Below, one piece after another: positions 27,058-34,828 of a stretch of 64,000 bases of DNA. The notes beneath the pieces are model-generated. The model saw nothing but the letters and a program-made list of their open reading frames with translations. It did not search any database and was not told the DNA's origin. The stretch lies in the NCBI GenBank assembly GCA_016703325.1, contig JADJCH010000007.1:130193-194192 (forward strand), given 5' to 3'. How positions within the stretch are numbered: the first letter of the stretch is position 1; every line of letters starts with the position of its first letter. The translations under genes and the position numbers were made by a program. The stretch comes from Burkholderiales bacterium (GTDB lineage Bacteria; Pseudomonadota; Gammaproteobacteria; Burkholderiales; Burkholderiaceae_C).

Positions 27058-28143
27058 AGCCACACACCGCGCTCGCCCCAGCGGCCACCCGATACGCCTC
27101 CATATGGCCTGCGCGAGGACGTGCGCAGCTACATGCGCACACTCAGCGAGCAGGAACCGCAGCTGGACGCCGCCTGGCTGGAGTCCACCGTCGGCCAGGC
27201 CCGCCACATCCCGCAGGTCACCCGGCTGATCATGCCGGCGGCCAGCCCGGCGGCGAAGAACTGGAGCGCCTACCGCGACCGCTTCATCGAGCCGCGGCGA
27301 ATCGACGCTGGCCAGGCCTTCTGGAACCGCCACGCCACGGCCCTGCAGGCGGCTGAGGCGCGCTGGGGGGTGCCGGCCGAGCTGGTGGTCGGCATCATCG
27401 GCGTGGAGACCTTCTACGGCCAGATCACCGGCAACTTCCGGGTGCTGGACGCACTGGCCACCCTGGCCTTCGACTTCCCCAGCGGCCGCAGCGACCGCAG
27501 CGCGTTTTTCCGCGACGAGCTCACCTCGCTGCTGCGGTTGGCTCGGCGCGAGGGCCTGGACCTGCGCGAGCTGCGCGGCAGCTACGCCGGGGCGATCGGC
27601 TGGGGCCAGTTCATGCCCAGCTCCTGGACGCAGTACGGGGTGGACTTCGACGGCGATGGCCGGGTGGCGCTGCACCGCAGCGAGGTGGACGCCATCGGCA
27701 GCGTGGCCCACTACCTGGCCGCCTTCGGCTGGCAGAAGGGCCTGCCGACTCACCGGCCGGTCCAGCCGCCGGCAGACCCCCAGGCGCTGGCCCGGCTGAT
27801 GGAGCCGGATATCCGCCCCAGCTTCACCGCGGCGCGCCTGGCCGAGATGGGCGTCGGGCTGGATGCGGCCGATCTGGCGCTGAGCCCGCCGCTGGCATTG
27901 GTCGAACTGCGCAACGGCGCGGATGCGCCACCGCAGTACTGGATCGGCACGCAGAACTTCTGGGTGGTGACGCGCTACAACTGGTCGGCCTACTACGCGA
28001 TGGCGGTGATCCAGCTGGGCGAGGCGGTGGCCCGGCAGCGCCAGGTCCAGGCCGCCCTCGTCCAGAGCGAGACGGCAGCAACCGCCGCGACCGCTCCCGC
28101 GGCGCCGCCGACTGCATCGGCCCCTTCCGCCCCAGTGCGCTGA
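27058..28143 (+). CDS. Lytic murein transglycosylase (MltB family), N-terminus disturbed
   Basis: The conserved domain starts before any start codon in its frame. PPYGLREDVRSYMRTLSEQ is the usual beginning of the SLT_2/MltB domain, but the first in-frame start is the GTG at 27121 inside it, and an in-frame TGA lies at about 26989. In neighbouring frames upstream an ATG (26942) and a lipobox-like LLIAALGCG occur, so the lipoprotein signal appears frameshifted. The catalytic region is intact: VVGIIGVETFYGQITG with the catalytic Glu, SYAGAIGWGQFMPSSW, DGDGRVALHRSEVDAIGSVAHYL. It cleaves peptidoglycan to 1,6-anhydro products in the periplasm. I give 27058 as the approximate start of homology. Confidence 0.75.
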   Translation, partial: SHTPRSPQRPPDTPPYGLREDVRSYMRTLSEQEPQLDAAWLESTVGQARHIPQVTRLIMPAASPAAKNWSAYRDRFIEPRRIDAGQAFWNRHATALQAAEARWGVPAELVVGIIGVETFYGQITGNFRVLDALATLAFDFPSGRSDRSAFFRDELTSLLRLARREGLDLRELRGSYAGAIGWGQFMPSSWTQYGVDFDGDGRVALHRSEVDAIGSVAHYLAAFGWQKGLPTHRPVQPPADPQALARLMEPDIRPSFTAARLAEMGVGLDAADLALSPPLALVELRNGADAPPQYWIGTQNFWVVTRYNWSAYYAMAVIQLGEAVARQRQVQAALVQSETAATAATAPAAPPTASAPSAPVR

Positions 28144-28239
28144 CCGGAGCCGCACCGGGGCAACAGCGGAGCAACAGCGCGCGGCGCCCCTACACTGCGC
28201 AGCGTTTCGCCCCGGGCCCGGGGCCGTCCTGCGTCCCCC

Positions 28240-30201
28240 ATGCTGCAATTCAAGAACATCTCCCTGCGCCGCGGCACCAAACTCGTGCTCGACGCCACCA
28301 GCTTCACCCTCCAGCCCGGCGAGAAGGCCAGTCTGGTGGGCCGCAACGGCGCGGGCAAGTCCTCCCTGTTTGCCCTGCTGACCGGCCGCCTGCACGCCGA
28401 CGGCGGCGATGTCGAGATGCCGCCGCGCTGGCGCATCGGCGAGGTCGCCCAGTCCATGCCCGAAACCGACCAGGGCGCCACCGACTTCGTGCTGGAAGGC
28501 GATACCCCGCTGATGGCGGCGCGCGCCGCTCTGGCCAAGGCTGAAGCCGCTGGCGATGGCCATGCCATCGCCGACGCGCACACCGCCCTGGCCGAGGCCG
28601 GCGAGTTCGACGCCAAGGCGCGCGCCCAGGCGCTGCTGCTGGGCCTGGGTTTTCCGGTGGCCAGGCTGGATGCGGCGGTCAACAGCTTCTCCGGCGGCTG
28701 GCGCATGCGGCTGCAACTGGCGCGCGCACTGATGTGCCCCAGCGACCTGCTGCTGCTGGACGAGCCCACCAACCACCTGGACCTGGACGCCCTGGTCTGG
28801 CTGGAGGCCTGGCTGCAGCGCTACGAGGGCACGATGCTGGTCATCAGCCACGACCGCGAGTTCCTCGACGCGATCACCCGCGTCACGCTGCACCTGGACG
28901 AGGCCCGCGTCACCCGCTACGGCGGCAACTACACCGCCTTCGAGGGCATGCGTGCCGAGCGCATGGCCCAGCAGGCCGCGGCCTACGGACGCCAGCAGGA
29001 CAAGATCGCGCAGTTGCAGCGCTTCATCGACCGCTTCAAGGCCAAGGCCACCAAGGCCAAGCAGGCACAGAGCCGGGTCAAGGCGCTGGCGCGCATGGAA
29101 AAGCTCGCACCGGTGCTGACCAGCGCGGACTTTGCCTTTGAGTTCCGTGAGCCCGAAAGCCTGCCCAACCCGATGCTGGTGCTCAACGACATGGCGGTGG
29201 GCTACCGCAGCCGGGACGACGTCACCCATCTCGAACGCGAAACCGTCATCGTGCGCGGCATCACCCGCGGCGTGCTGCCGGGTCAGCGCATCGGCATCCT
29301 GGGCGCCAACGGCCAGGGCAAGTCCACGCTGATCAAGACCCTGGCGCGCACCCTGCCGGTGCTGGCCGGGCGGGTGCAGGAGGGCAAGGGCCTGGCCATT
29401 GGCTACTTCGCCCAGCAGGAGATGGACCTGCTGCGTCCGGACGACGGGCCGCTGCTGCACATGGTCCGCCTGGCCAAGGAGGTCAGCCCGCAGGCTCGCG
29501 AGCAGGAACTGCGCGATTTCCTGGGCCGATTCCGCTTCACCGGCGACATGGTGATGCAGGCCGTGGGCAGTCTCTCCGGCGGCGAGAAGGCCCGTCTGGT
29601 GCTGGCGATGCTGGTGTGGCAGCGCCCCAACCTGCTGCTGCTGGACGAACCCACCAACCACCTGGACCTGGCCACCCGGGAGGCGCTGAGCCTGGCCCTG
29701 AACGAATACGAAGGCACCGTGATGCTCGTCAGCCACGACCGCGCGCTGCTGCGCGAGGTCTGCGACGAGTTCTGGCTGGTGGCCCATGGCCGGGTCGAAC
29801 CCTTTGACGGGGATCTGGACGACTACCAGAAGTGGCTGCTGGAACAAAGCCGCGAGATCGCCCGCGCGGCGCGGGACGCCGCCAGCCCCCCCGCAACCGC
29901 GCCGGACGACTCAGCGCCGCTCAACCGCCGGGACGAGCGCCGCGCCCAGGCCGTGCAGCGCCAGAAGATCGCCGAGCAGGCCCGGCCGCACAAAAAGGCC
30001 CAGGCACAGGTCGAAACCCGCCTGGACGCGGCACAGAAGGAGCACGCCCAGGTGCTGGAGCAGATGGGCCTGCCCGATGTGCCTCCCGCCGAACGGGCCG
30101 AACAGGGCCGCCGCCTCAAGGCGCTGGACGACGAGATCGAGGCACTGGAGCTGCGCTGGCTGGAATTGGGTGAGCTGCTGGAGGCCCTGGAAAAGGCCTG
30201 A
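28240..30201 (+). CDS. ABC-F family ATP-binding protein (YheS-like)
   Basis: 653 aa with two ATP-binding cassettes and no membrane segments. First Walker A GRNGAGKSS (about 35-43), signature FSGGWRMRLQLARAL, Walker B LLLLDEPTNHLDLDALVWLE. Second Walker A GANGQGKST (about 355-363), signature LSGGEKARLVLAML, Walker B DEPTNHLDLATREAL. The linker helices between them and the C-terminal coiled coil (about 560-650) are typical of YheS/Uup. These proteins act on ribosomes or nucleic acids; the YheS group is the best fit. The next gene begins 67 nt downstream behind a LexA box. Confidence 0.92.
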   Translation: MLQFKNISLRRGTKLVLDATSFTLQPGEKASLVGRNGAGKSSLFALLTGRLHADGGDVEMPPRWRIGEVAQSMPETDQGATDFVLEGDTPLMAARAALAKAEAAGDGHAIADAHTALAEAGEFDAKARAQALLLGLGFPVARLDAAVNSFSGGWRMRLQLARALMCPSDLLLLDEPTNHLDLDALVWLEAWLQRYEGTMLVISHDREFLDAITRVTLHLDEARVTRYGGNYTAFEGMRAERMAQQAAAYGRQQDKIAQLQRFIDRFKAKATKAKQAQSRVKALARMEKLAPVLTSADFAFEFREPESLPNPMLVLNDMAVGYRSRDDVTHLERETVIVRGITRGVLPGQRIGILGANGQGKSTLIKTLARTLPVLAGRVQEGKGLAIGYFAQQEMDLLRPDDGPLLHMVRLAKEVSPQAREQELRDFLGRFRFTGDMVMQAVGSLSGGEKARLVLAMLVWQRPNLLLLDEPTNHLDLATREALSLALNEYEGTVMLVSHDRALLREVCDEFWLVAHGRVEPFDGDLDDYQKWLLEQSREIARAARDAASPPATAPDDSAPLNRRDERRAQAVQRQKIAEQARPHKKAQAQVETRLDAAQKEHAQVLEQMGLPDVPPAERAEQGRRLKALDDEIEALELRWLELGELLEALEKA

Positions 30202-30231
30202 GGTCCCATCGTCCAGCTTGCCGAACAACAA

Positions 30232-30247
30232 CTGTATATCCATCCAG
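30232..30247. promoter_or_regulatory. LexA (SOS) box upstream of the radical SAM gene
   Basis: CTGTATATCCATCCAG fits CTG-N10-CAG with the AT-rich core expected of proteobacterial LexA sites. It lies 22 bp before the radical SAM start codon, where it would cover the promoter. lexA itself is 2.4 kb downstream and its own region carries the same consensus. Binding is inferred from pattern. Confidence 0.75.
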
Positions 30248-30268
30248 TTTCGTGGCACACTGCCAGGT

Positions 30269-31351
30269 ATGGATGGAACCGCTGCCCTCGTGACGCCATC
30301 GGGTGGACTGGCCGAACGCCAACCCTGGACCCCCGGTCTGTTCGAAGACATGCCGCCGGAGACAGCGCTGCGCCGACGCCGCGCGGGCGGCCAGCCACCG
30401 GGCAGTGGATCCACGTCGGCATCGAACAGCACCGACGCCGTCGGTGCAGCGCCGCTGCCGCGGCCTCTTCCTTTGCGCCGCGGCCGCTGGCCACAGGCTT
30501 CCCTCGGCAACCTGGCGGAGCTTCTAGCTCCCCCGCCGGTGCAGCCCACCCGCTGCCAGAGCGTGCTGCGGGCCCACGACGGCCGCGACCTGCCCGGCGC
30601 CCTGTCGGTCAACCCCTACCTGGGCTGCGCCCTGGCCTGCCAGCTCTGCCCGGCTGCGGTGGCCCTCCAACCCGTTGGTGGCACCGCGAATGCTGCTCCA
30701 GACCCGTCCACGGCGAACGCTGCGGTACTGGCCAAAGTCAACATCGCCGAGCGACTGCGCGAAGAGCTGCGCCGGCCCGGCTACCGCGCCCGCCCGCTGG
30801 CCCTGGGCAGTGCCGCGGAGTTGTACCAGGACGCCGAACGTGACCTGGGACTGACCCGGGCGGTGCTGCAGCTGCTGCTGGAGACCGGCCACCCGGTGAC
30901 GCTGCGCAGCCGCTCTCCCGCGCTGCTGCGCGACCTCGACCTGCTGAGGGCACTCGCCGCACAGAACCTGCTGGCGGTATCGATCAGCCTGTGCAGCCTG
31001 GACGCCACCGTCTGGCCCCGCTTCGAGGGCCGCTGTGCAGCCCCTTCACAGCGCCTGCAGGCGATGGGCCGCCTTGCCCGTGCCGGCGTGCCGGTGGGCC
31101 TGTGGCTGGGCCCGCTGCTGCCAGCGGATCAGGACCCGCAGCGCGAAGCCCTGTTCGAGGCGGTGCAGGCTGCGGGTGCCCGCTTCGTGCACTGGTCACC
31201 CGACCTCGGTCAGGAAGACGACCTGGCGGCGCTGGCACAGCGCTTCGGGTTGGCTCGGCGCTGGCCGGAGCTGGACACCACCCTCTTTAGGCCGCCTGCC
31301 GCGCTGCGGCTGAAAGAACCCGCTAAACCCCGTCAGGTCGCCTTGTTCTGA
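30269..31351 (+). CDS. PA0069-type radical SAM protein (SplB-like), divergent
   Basis: 360 aa. The radical SAM cysteines are Cys120, Cys124 and Cys127 in NPYLGCALACQLCP, keeping the CxxxCxxC spacing of the PA0069 family, though the usual CYARP after the third Cys is replaced by CPAA. The rest of the barrel is recognisable (LAKVNIAERLREELRRPGYRARPLALGSAAE, RDLGLTRAVLQLL, ISLCSLDATVWPRFE). The N-terminal 110 residues are low-complexity. SplB relatives repair spore photoproduct, and a LexA box precedes the gene, so a DNA-repair role is a reasonable inference. The first ATG (30269) directly follows the box. Confidence 0.85.
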   Translation: MDGTAALVTPSGGLAERQPWTPGLFEDMPPETALRRRRAGGQPPGSGSTSASNSTDAVGAAPLPRPLPLRRGRWPQASLGNLAELLAPPPVQPTRCQSVLRAHDGRDLPGALSVNPYLGCALACQLCPAAVALQPVGGTANAAPDPSTANAAVLAKVNIAERLREELRRPGYRARPLALGSAAELYQDAERDLGLTRAVLQLLLETGHPVTLRSRSPALLRDLDLLRALAAQNLLAVSISLCSLDATVWPRFEGRCAAPSQRLQAMGRLARAGVPVGLWLGPLLPADQDPQREALFEAVQAAGARFVHWSPDLGQEDDLAALAQRFGLARRWPELDTTLFRPPAALRLKEPAKPRQVALF

Positions 31352-31407
31352 GCGCGCTCCAAGTCTCTTCGCCGCCAGCTCAACAGATTGCACCCCACAG
31401 GTTGTGC

Positions 31408-31430
31408 CGTTACCCGTTACCCGTTACCCA
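31408..31430. repeat. Three 7-bp tandem units at the asparaginase stop
   Basis: On the minus strand the unit GGGTAAC occurs three times in a row, each carrying a TAA that is in a different frame. It directly follows the 32-bp duplication described next. In the un-duplicated frame the first TAA would end the asparaginase as LLRLLG. Confidence 0.85.
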
Positions 31431-32486
31431 GCAGCCGCAGCAACAATTCGACCCGGGCCTGAGCAGCCGCAGCAACAATTCGACCCGGGCCTGAGCAGCG
31501 GTCAGCCCTCCCGCGCTGGGCAGCACCTCGGCTGCACCGCAGACGATCGAGCCGCCGCCGCCCCGCAGCGCACGCAGCACCGACACCCCCTGCTGCTGCG
31601 CCCGCAGCAGGACCGCCAGCAGGTCCTGGTGCACCGTGCCGTTGCCGGTGCAGGCCACCACCAGGCCCTGAACCCCGCTCTCCAGCAGCAGCTCAACGAT
31701 GCGACCGTCCGCCCCGCCGTGGCTGGAGACGATCTGCACCTCCGGCCAGATGTCGCGCGCCAGCACCTGCAACCCGAGGGCCACCGGCACCTCGGCAGTG
31801 TCCCGGAAGCGCCGCAGCCGCCCCTCCTCCACCACCGCCAGCGCGCCGGCATCGCCTGCGTCGAAAGCGTCCAGCCGGTAGGGATGCACCTTGCGCGCCT
31901 CCGCTCCCGCCCAGACCTTGCCGGCCAGCACCAGCAGCACACCCCGCAGTCCGCAGGGACGGGCCGCCACCGCCAACGCATCCAGCAGGTTCTGCGGACC
32001 GTCGGCCTGCAAGGCGTCGGCAGGTCGCATCGCCGCAGTGAACACCACCGGCTTGGCGGGTGAAAGCACACGCTGCACCAGGTAGGCGGTCTCTTCCAGC
32101 GTATCCGTGCCGTGTGTCACCAGCACCGCAGCCACCTCCGGCCGCACCAGATGGGCGGCAATGCGCTCGGTCAGCCGCCGCCACAGCGCATGCGTCATGT
32201 CCTTGCTGTCGATCTGCGCAACCTGCTCGCTTTCGATGCGCAGCCCGGGAGGGACCGGAGCCCGGTGGCCAAGCCCTTCCAGCAAGGCCAGCACCGGCGT
32301 CTGCCCGGCGGTGTAGCCGACGTTGTCACCCCGCTGGGCACTGGTTCCAGCGATCGTCCCTCCTGTGCCCAGCACCACCACGGTGGTCGCACCATGACCA
32401 CCGCCGCCTGACACCGACGAGGTCTCGTCGAGTTCGAATTCAGGCGGGTCCGTTGGGATCTCGCCGGTGGTGCTTGTGTTTCCCAT
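31410..32486 (-). CDS. Asparaginase (type I/II asparaginase family)
   Basis: 358 aa from ATG 32486. The two catalytic threonine motifs are VLGTGGTIAGTSA and VLVTHGTDTLEETA; SKDMTHALW and GVVVACTGNGT-like ACTGNGTVHQDLL are also typical. It hydrolyses L-asparagine to aspartate and ammonia; no signal peptide, so cytosolic. The C-terminus is odd: a 32-bp tandem duplication shifts the frame so that the natural end (LLLRLLG) is replaced by about 15 unrelated residues with several cysteines. The start is uncertain: the ATG lies 5 bp from a LexA box with no clear ribosome site, and the fold begins about 35 residues later. Confidence 0.88.
   Translation of the reverse strand: MGNTSTTGEIPTDPPEFELDETSSVSGGGGHGATTVVVLGTGGTIAGTSAQRGDNVGYTAGQTPVLALLEGLGHRAPVPPGLRIESEQVAQIDSKDMTHALWRRLTERIAAHLVRPEVAAVLVTHGTDTLEETAYLVQRVLSPAKPVVFTAAMRPADALQADGPQNLLDALAVAARPCGLRGVLLVLAGKVWAGAEARKVHPYRLDAFDAGDAGALAVVEEGRLRRFRDTAEVPVALGLQVLARDIWPEVQIVSSHGGADGRIVELLLESGVQGLVVACTGNGTVHQDLLAVLLRAQQQGVSVLRALRGGGGSIVCGAAEVLPSAGGLTAAQARVELLLRLLRPGSNCCCGCWVTGNG
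31430..31493. repeat. Tandem 32-bp duplication of the asparaginase 3' end
   Basis: Two identical 32-bp units (31430-31461 and 31462-31493) starting AGCAGCCGCAGCAACAATTC, then a partial third (AGCAGC). On the coding strand the unit encodes QARVELLLRLL. Because 32 is not a multiple of three, the second unit is read in a new frame, which explains the aberrant C-terminus. Confidence 0.95.
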
Positions 32487-32490
32487 GAGA

Positions 32491-32506
32491 CTGGACAAAA
32501 ATACAG
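32491..32506. promoter_or_regulatory. LexA box 1, ansA/lexA divergent region
   Basis: CTGGACAAAAATACAG fits CTG-N10-CAG; read on the other strand it is CTGTATTTTTGTCCAG, close to the enterobacterial consensus. It lies 134 bp upstream of lexA and only 5 bp upstream of the annotated asparaginase ATG. Expected to mediate lexA autoregulation. Confidence 0.75.
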
Positions 32507-32509
32507 ATA

Positions 32510-32525
32510 CTGGATGGACAGACAG
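32510..32525. promoter_or_regulatory. LexA box 2, ansA/lexA divergent region
   Basis: CTGGATGGACAGACAG also fits CTG-N10-CAG and is centred 19 bp from box 1, so the two face the same side of the helix within about two turns. The core is less AT-rich than box 1, so it may be weaker. Tandem boxes are common at lexA promoters. Confidence 0.55.
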
Positions 32526-32639
32526 CCGTTCTACAGGAGCCAAACAGGACCCCCTGCCGATGGCATGCATCCTGCCACGCCCCCTCGGCTGCGTCCTCCG
32601 TCGCTTTCACCCTTGCGCATTGCGCCACTGTGAGGTTCC

Positions 32640-33329
32640 GTGGACACCAGCCCCAAGCTCACCGCCCGCCAGCAGCAGATCCTGGAGCTGATCCAGAGCA
32701 GCATCGAGCGCAGCGGCGCCCCACCCACCCGCGCCGAGATTGCAGCGGAGCTGGGCTTTCGCTCTGCCAATGCAGCCGAGGAGCACCTTCAAGCACTGGC
32801 TCGAAAAGGTGTGATTGATCTGCTGGGGGGCACCTCGCGCGGCATTCGCCTCAAGACGGAGACGCTGCGTTCGCTGAACGAATCCCGGCTCAAGGGCATC
32901 GGGCAGCAGTTCTCGCTGCCGCTGCCGTCACTGGCGCAGCTGACCCTGCCGCTGGTTGGACGGGTGGCGGCCGGCAGCCCGATCCTGGCCCAGGAACACA
33001 TCGACAGGAGCTACACCGTCGAGGCCCACCTGTTTGCCCGCAAGCCCGACTACCTGCTGAAGGTGCGTGGCATGAGCATGCGCGACGCTGGCATCCTCGA
33101 CGGCGACCTGCTGGCCGTGCAGCGTGCCAGCGAGGCCAAGAATGGGCAGATCGTGGTCGCCCGCCTGGGTGAGGAAGTCACCGTCAAACGCTTCCGTCGG
33201 GGCAAGAGCGGCATCGAGCTGATTCCGGAGAACCCGGACTTCGAAATCATTCACGTGGCACCGGAGCAGGAGCAGTTCTCGCTGGAGGGCATCGCCGTCG
33301 GGCTGATCCGCAACACGATGCTGATGTGA
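32640..33329 (+). CDS. lexA: SOS repressor LexA
   Basis: 229 aa from a GTG start preceded by GAGG. N-terminal winged helix (LTARQQQILELIQSSIERSGAPPTRAEIAAELGFRSANAAEEHLQALARKG), cleavage site Ala111-Gly112 in GRVAAGSP, catalytic Ser146 in RGMSMRDAGILDGD and Lys183 in EEVTVKRF. RecA-stimulated self-cleavage releases SOS genes, probably including the radical SAM gene and lexA itself, each with a CTG-N10-CAG site in this window. Confidence 0.97.
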   Translation: MDTSPKLTARQQQILELIQSSIERSGAPPTRAEIAAELGFRSANAAEEHLQALARKGVIDLLGGTSRGIRLKTETLRSLNESRLKGIGQQFSLPLPSLAQLTLPLVGRVAAGSPILAQEHIDRSYTVEAHLFARKPDYLLKVRGMSMRDAGILDGDLLAVQRASEAKNGQIVVARLGEEVTVKRFRRGKSGIELIPENPDFEIIHVAPEQEQFSLEGIAVGLIRNTMLM

Positions 33330-33350
33330 GCGCCATCCGAAAGGCCCCGT

Positions 33351-33371
33351 GAAGTAACAACGCGTTACTTC
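33351..33371. promoter_or_regulatory. Inverted repeat between lexA and a small ORF
   Basis: GAAGTAAC and GTTACTTC flank a 5-nt spacer, 22 bp after the lexA stop. There is no T-tract, so it is not a standard terminator; it may be an operator for the next gene. The surrounding 50 bp are AT-rich. Confidence 0.45.
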
Positions 33372-33404
33372 GAATTTGCCAAATCGATAAAGCTTGACTA
33401 TTGG

Positions 33405-33812
33405 ATGACGAAGATGGACTGGAACCCGCTGCCGATGGCTGTTGCCAGGAAAGAGAACCCGATGCCGCGCCTGCCCGATCTTCGCTTTGTCCGCCTGCTG
33501 GCCCACCGAATCCACCAGGCCATGGCCCGGCCTGCTGCACCCGGCCTGCTGCCGGCCGCCGCCGCGGTACATCCCCTGCGTTCCGCCCACGCGGTGGCGA
33601 CCTGTGGCCTGTCGGCACCGAGGGCAGTTGGGTCGCTGATGCCGAAAGCGGCCCCGGGGAACTCGCGTCCCCTCACTGCGGGAGCAGGTGCCCGCCTGCG
33701 GGTGGATCCCAGCGATCGGCAGCGTGCCCTGATCTCCGGCACGATGCACGAGGTCTGCGATGCACTGGACAGCCTGATCGAGGAAGAAGCCCGCGCACGG
33801 CGCGCTCACTGA
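33405..33812 (+). CDS. Hypothetical protein downstream of lexA
   Basis: 135 aa, unrecognised. Visible features: a basic N-terminal region (MPRLPDLRFVRLLAHRIHQAM), an alanine/proline-rich middle, and an acidic helical C-terminus (ISGTMHEVCDALDSLIEEEARARRAH). ATG at 33405 follows an AT-rich stretch with an inverted repeat 34 bp upstream, so it may have its own promoter. Codon use is like its neighbours. It could be read through from lexA. Function unknown. Confidence 0.6.
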   Translation: MTKMDWNPLPMAVARKENPMPRLPDLRFVRLLAHRIHQAMARPAAPGLLPAAAAVHPLRSAHAVATCGLSAPRAVGSLMPKAAPGNSRPLTAGAGARLRVDPSDRQRALISGTMHEVCDALDSLIEEEARARRAH

Positions 33813-33889
33813 ACAGGCGCGCGGACGTCACGGTCAGGTGGAGCCAAGGCCCCCAAGGACGCACCCAACACTTCCAAAGCGCTCCCCCA

Positions 33890-33919
33890 AAAAGCATCAA
33901 GGGGCCCATCGGGCCCCTT
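33890..33919 (-). terminator. Terminator of the phaCAB operon
   Basis: A 9-bp stem, AAGGGGCCC / GGGCCCCTT with a 3-nt loop, is followed on the minus strand by GATGC and a T5 run (33890-33894). It lies 44 nt after the phaB stop. The plus-strand orientation lacks a T-run. Confidence 0.8.
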
Positions 33920-33963
33920 GTGCTGTCTGCCGAGGTGGGCTGAAAACAGCCCACACCGATCGT

Positions 33964-34701
33964 TCAGCCCATGTGCAAGCCGCCGTTGCAGCTGAAGTCG
34001 GCGCCGGTGGTGAAACCGGAGTCGGGACCGGCCAGCCAGGCGACGATCGAGCCGATTTCCTCGGGCGTGCCCAGGCGCTTGACCGGGATGCCCGCAACGA
34101 TCTTCTCCAGCACTTCCGGCTTGATCGCACGGACCATGTCGGTGCCGATGTAACCCGGGCTGACGGTGTTCACGGTCACGCCCTTGTTGGCCATTTCCTG
34201 CGCCAGGGCCATCGTGAAGCCGTGCATGCCGGCCTTGGCGGCCGAGTAGTTGGTCTGGCCAGCCTGACCCTTTTCGCCGTTGACCGACGAGATCTGGATG
34301 ATGCGCCCGAAGCCCTTTTCCACCATGCCCGGCACGACCTGCTTGGTCACGTTGAACATGGAGGTCAGGTTGGTGCTGATGACCGCGTCCCAATCCTCGC
34401 GGGTCATCTTCAGGAACATGCGGTCCTTGGTGATGCCGGCGTTGTTGACCAGCACGTCGATCGTGCCGTGCTCGCCGATGGCCTTCTGGAAAGCCTCGAC
34501 GGTGGAGTCCCAGTCCGCCACGTTGCCGACCGAGGCGTAGAAGGTATAGCCGTCGGCCTTCTGCTCGTCGAGCCACTTGTTGAAGTCGCGGGTCGGGCCG
34601 CAACCGGCGATCACCTTGAAGCCTTCCTGGTGCAGGCGGCGGCAGATGGAGGTACCAATGCCACCCATCCCTCCGGTGACGTAAGCAACTTTCTGGGTCA
34701 T
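33964..34701 (-). CDS. phaB: Acetoacetyl-CoA reductase
   Basis: 245 aa SDR enzyme. VTGGMGGIGTSICRRL binds NADPH, NNAGITKDRMFLKMTREDWDAVISTNL and QISSVNGEKGQAGQTNYSAAKAGMHGFTMALAQE are diagnostic of PhaB. It reduces acetoacetyl-CoA to (R)-3-hydroxybutyryl-CoA for PHB synthesis. Last gene of the leftward phaC-phaA-phaB operon, followed by a strong terminator. Confidence 0.97.
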   Translation of the reverse strand: MTQKVAYVTGGMGGIGTSICRRLHQEGFKVIAGCGPTRDFNKWLDEQKADGYTFYASVGNVADWDSTVEAFQKAIGEHGTIDVLVNNAGITKDRMFLKMTREDWDAVISTNLTSMFNVTKQVVPGMVEKGFGRIIQISSVNGEKGQAGQTNYSAAKAGMHGFTMALAQEMANKGVTVNTVSPGYIGTDMVRAIKPEVLEKIVAGIPVKRLGTPEEIGSIVAWLAGPDSGFTTGADFSCNGGLHMG

Positions 34702-34828
34702 GCTGTCTCTCCTATGTCTAGCAGCCTGGATACGATAAACAGGCTTGGCTTTGGGGGTTCATCGGGTCCACCCTCGGGCAGGGGCAAGTCCCGAGGGCAA
34801 CCGTTGTCTGAAGGCCGCAACGGCGCGC

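Noticed and set aside
26884..29847. 987-codon open frame on the minus strand
   Set aside because: Antisense to the lytic transglycosylase and ABC-F genes; composition (Gln, His, Gly, Arg rich) is that of a high-GC shadow and there is no homology.
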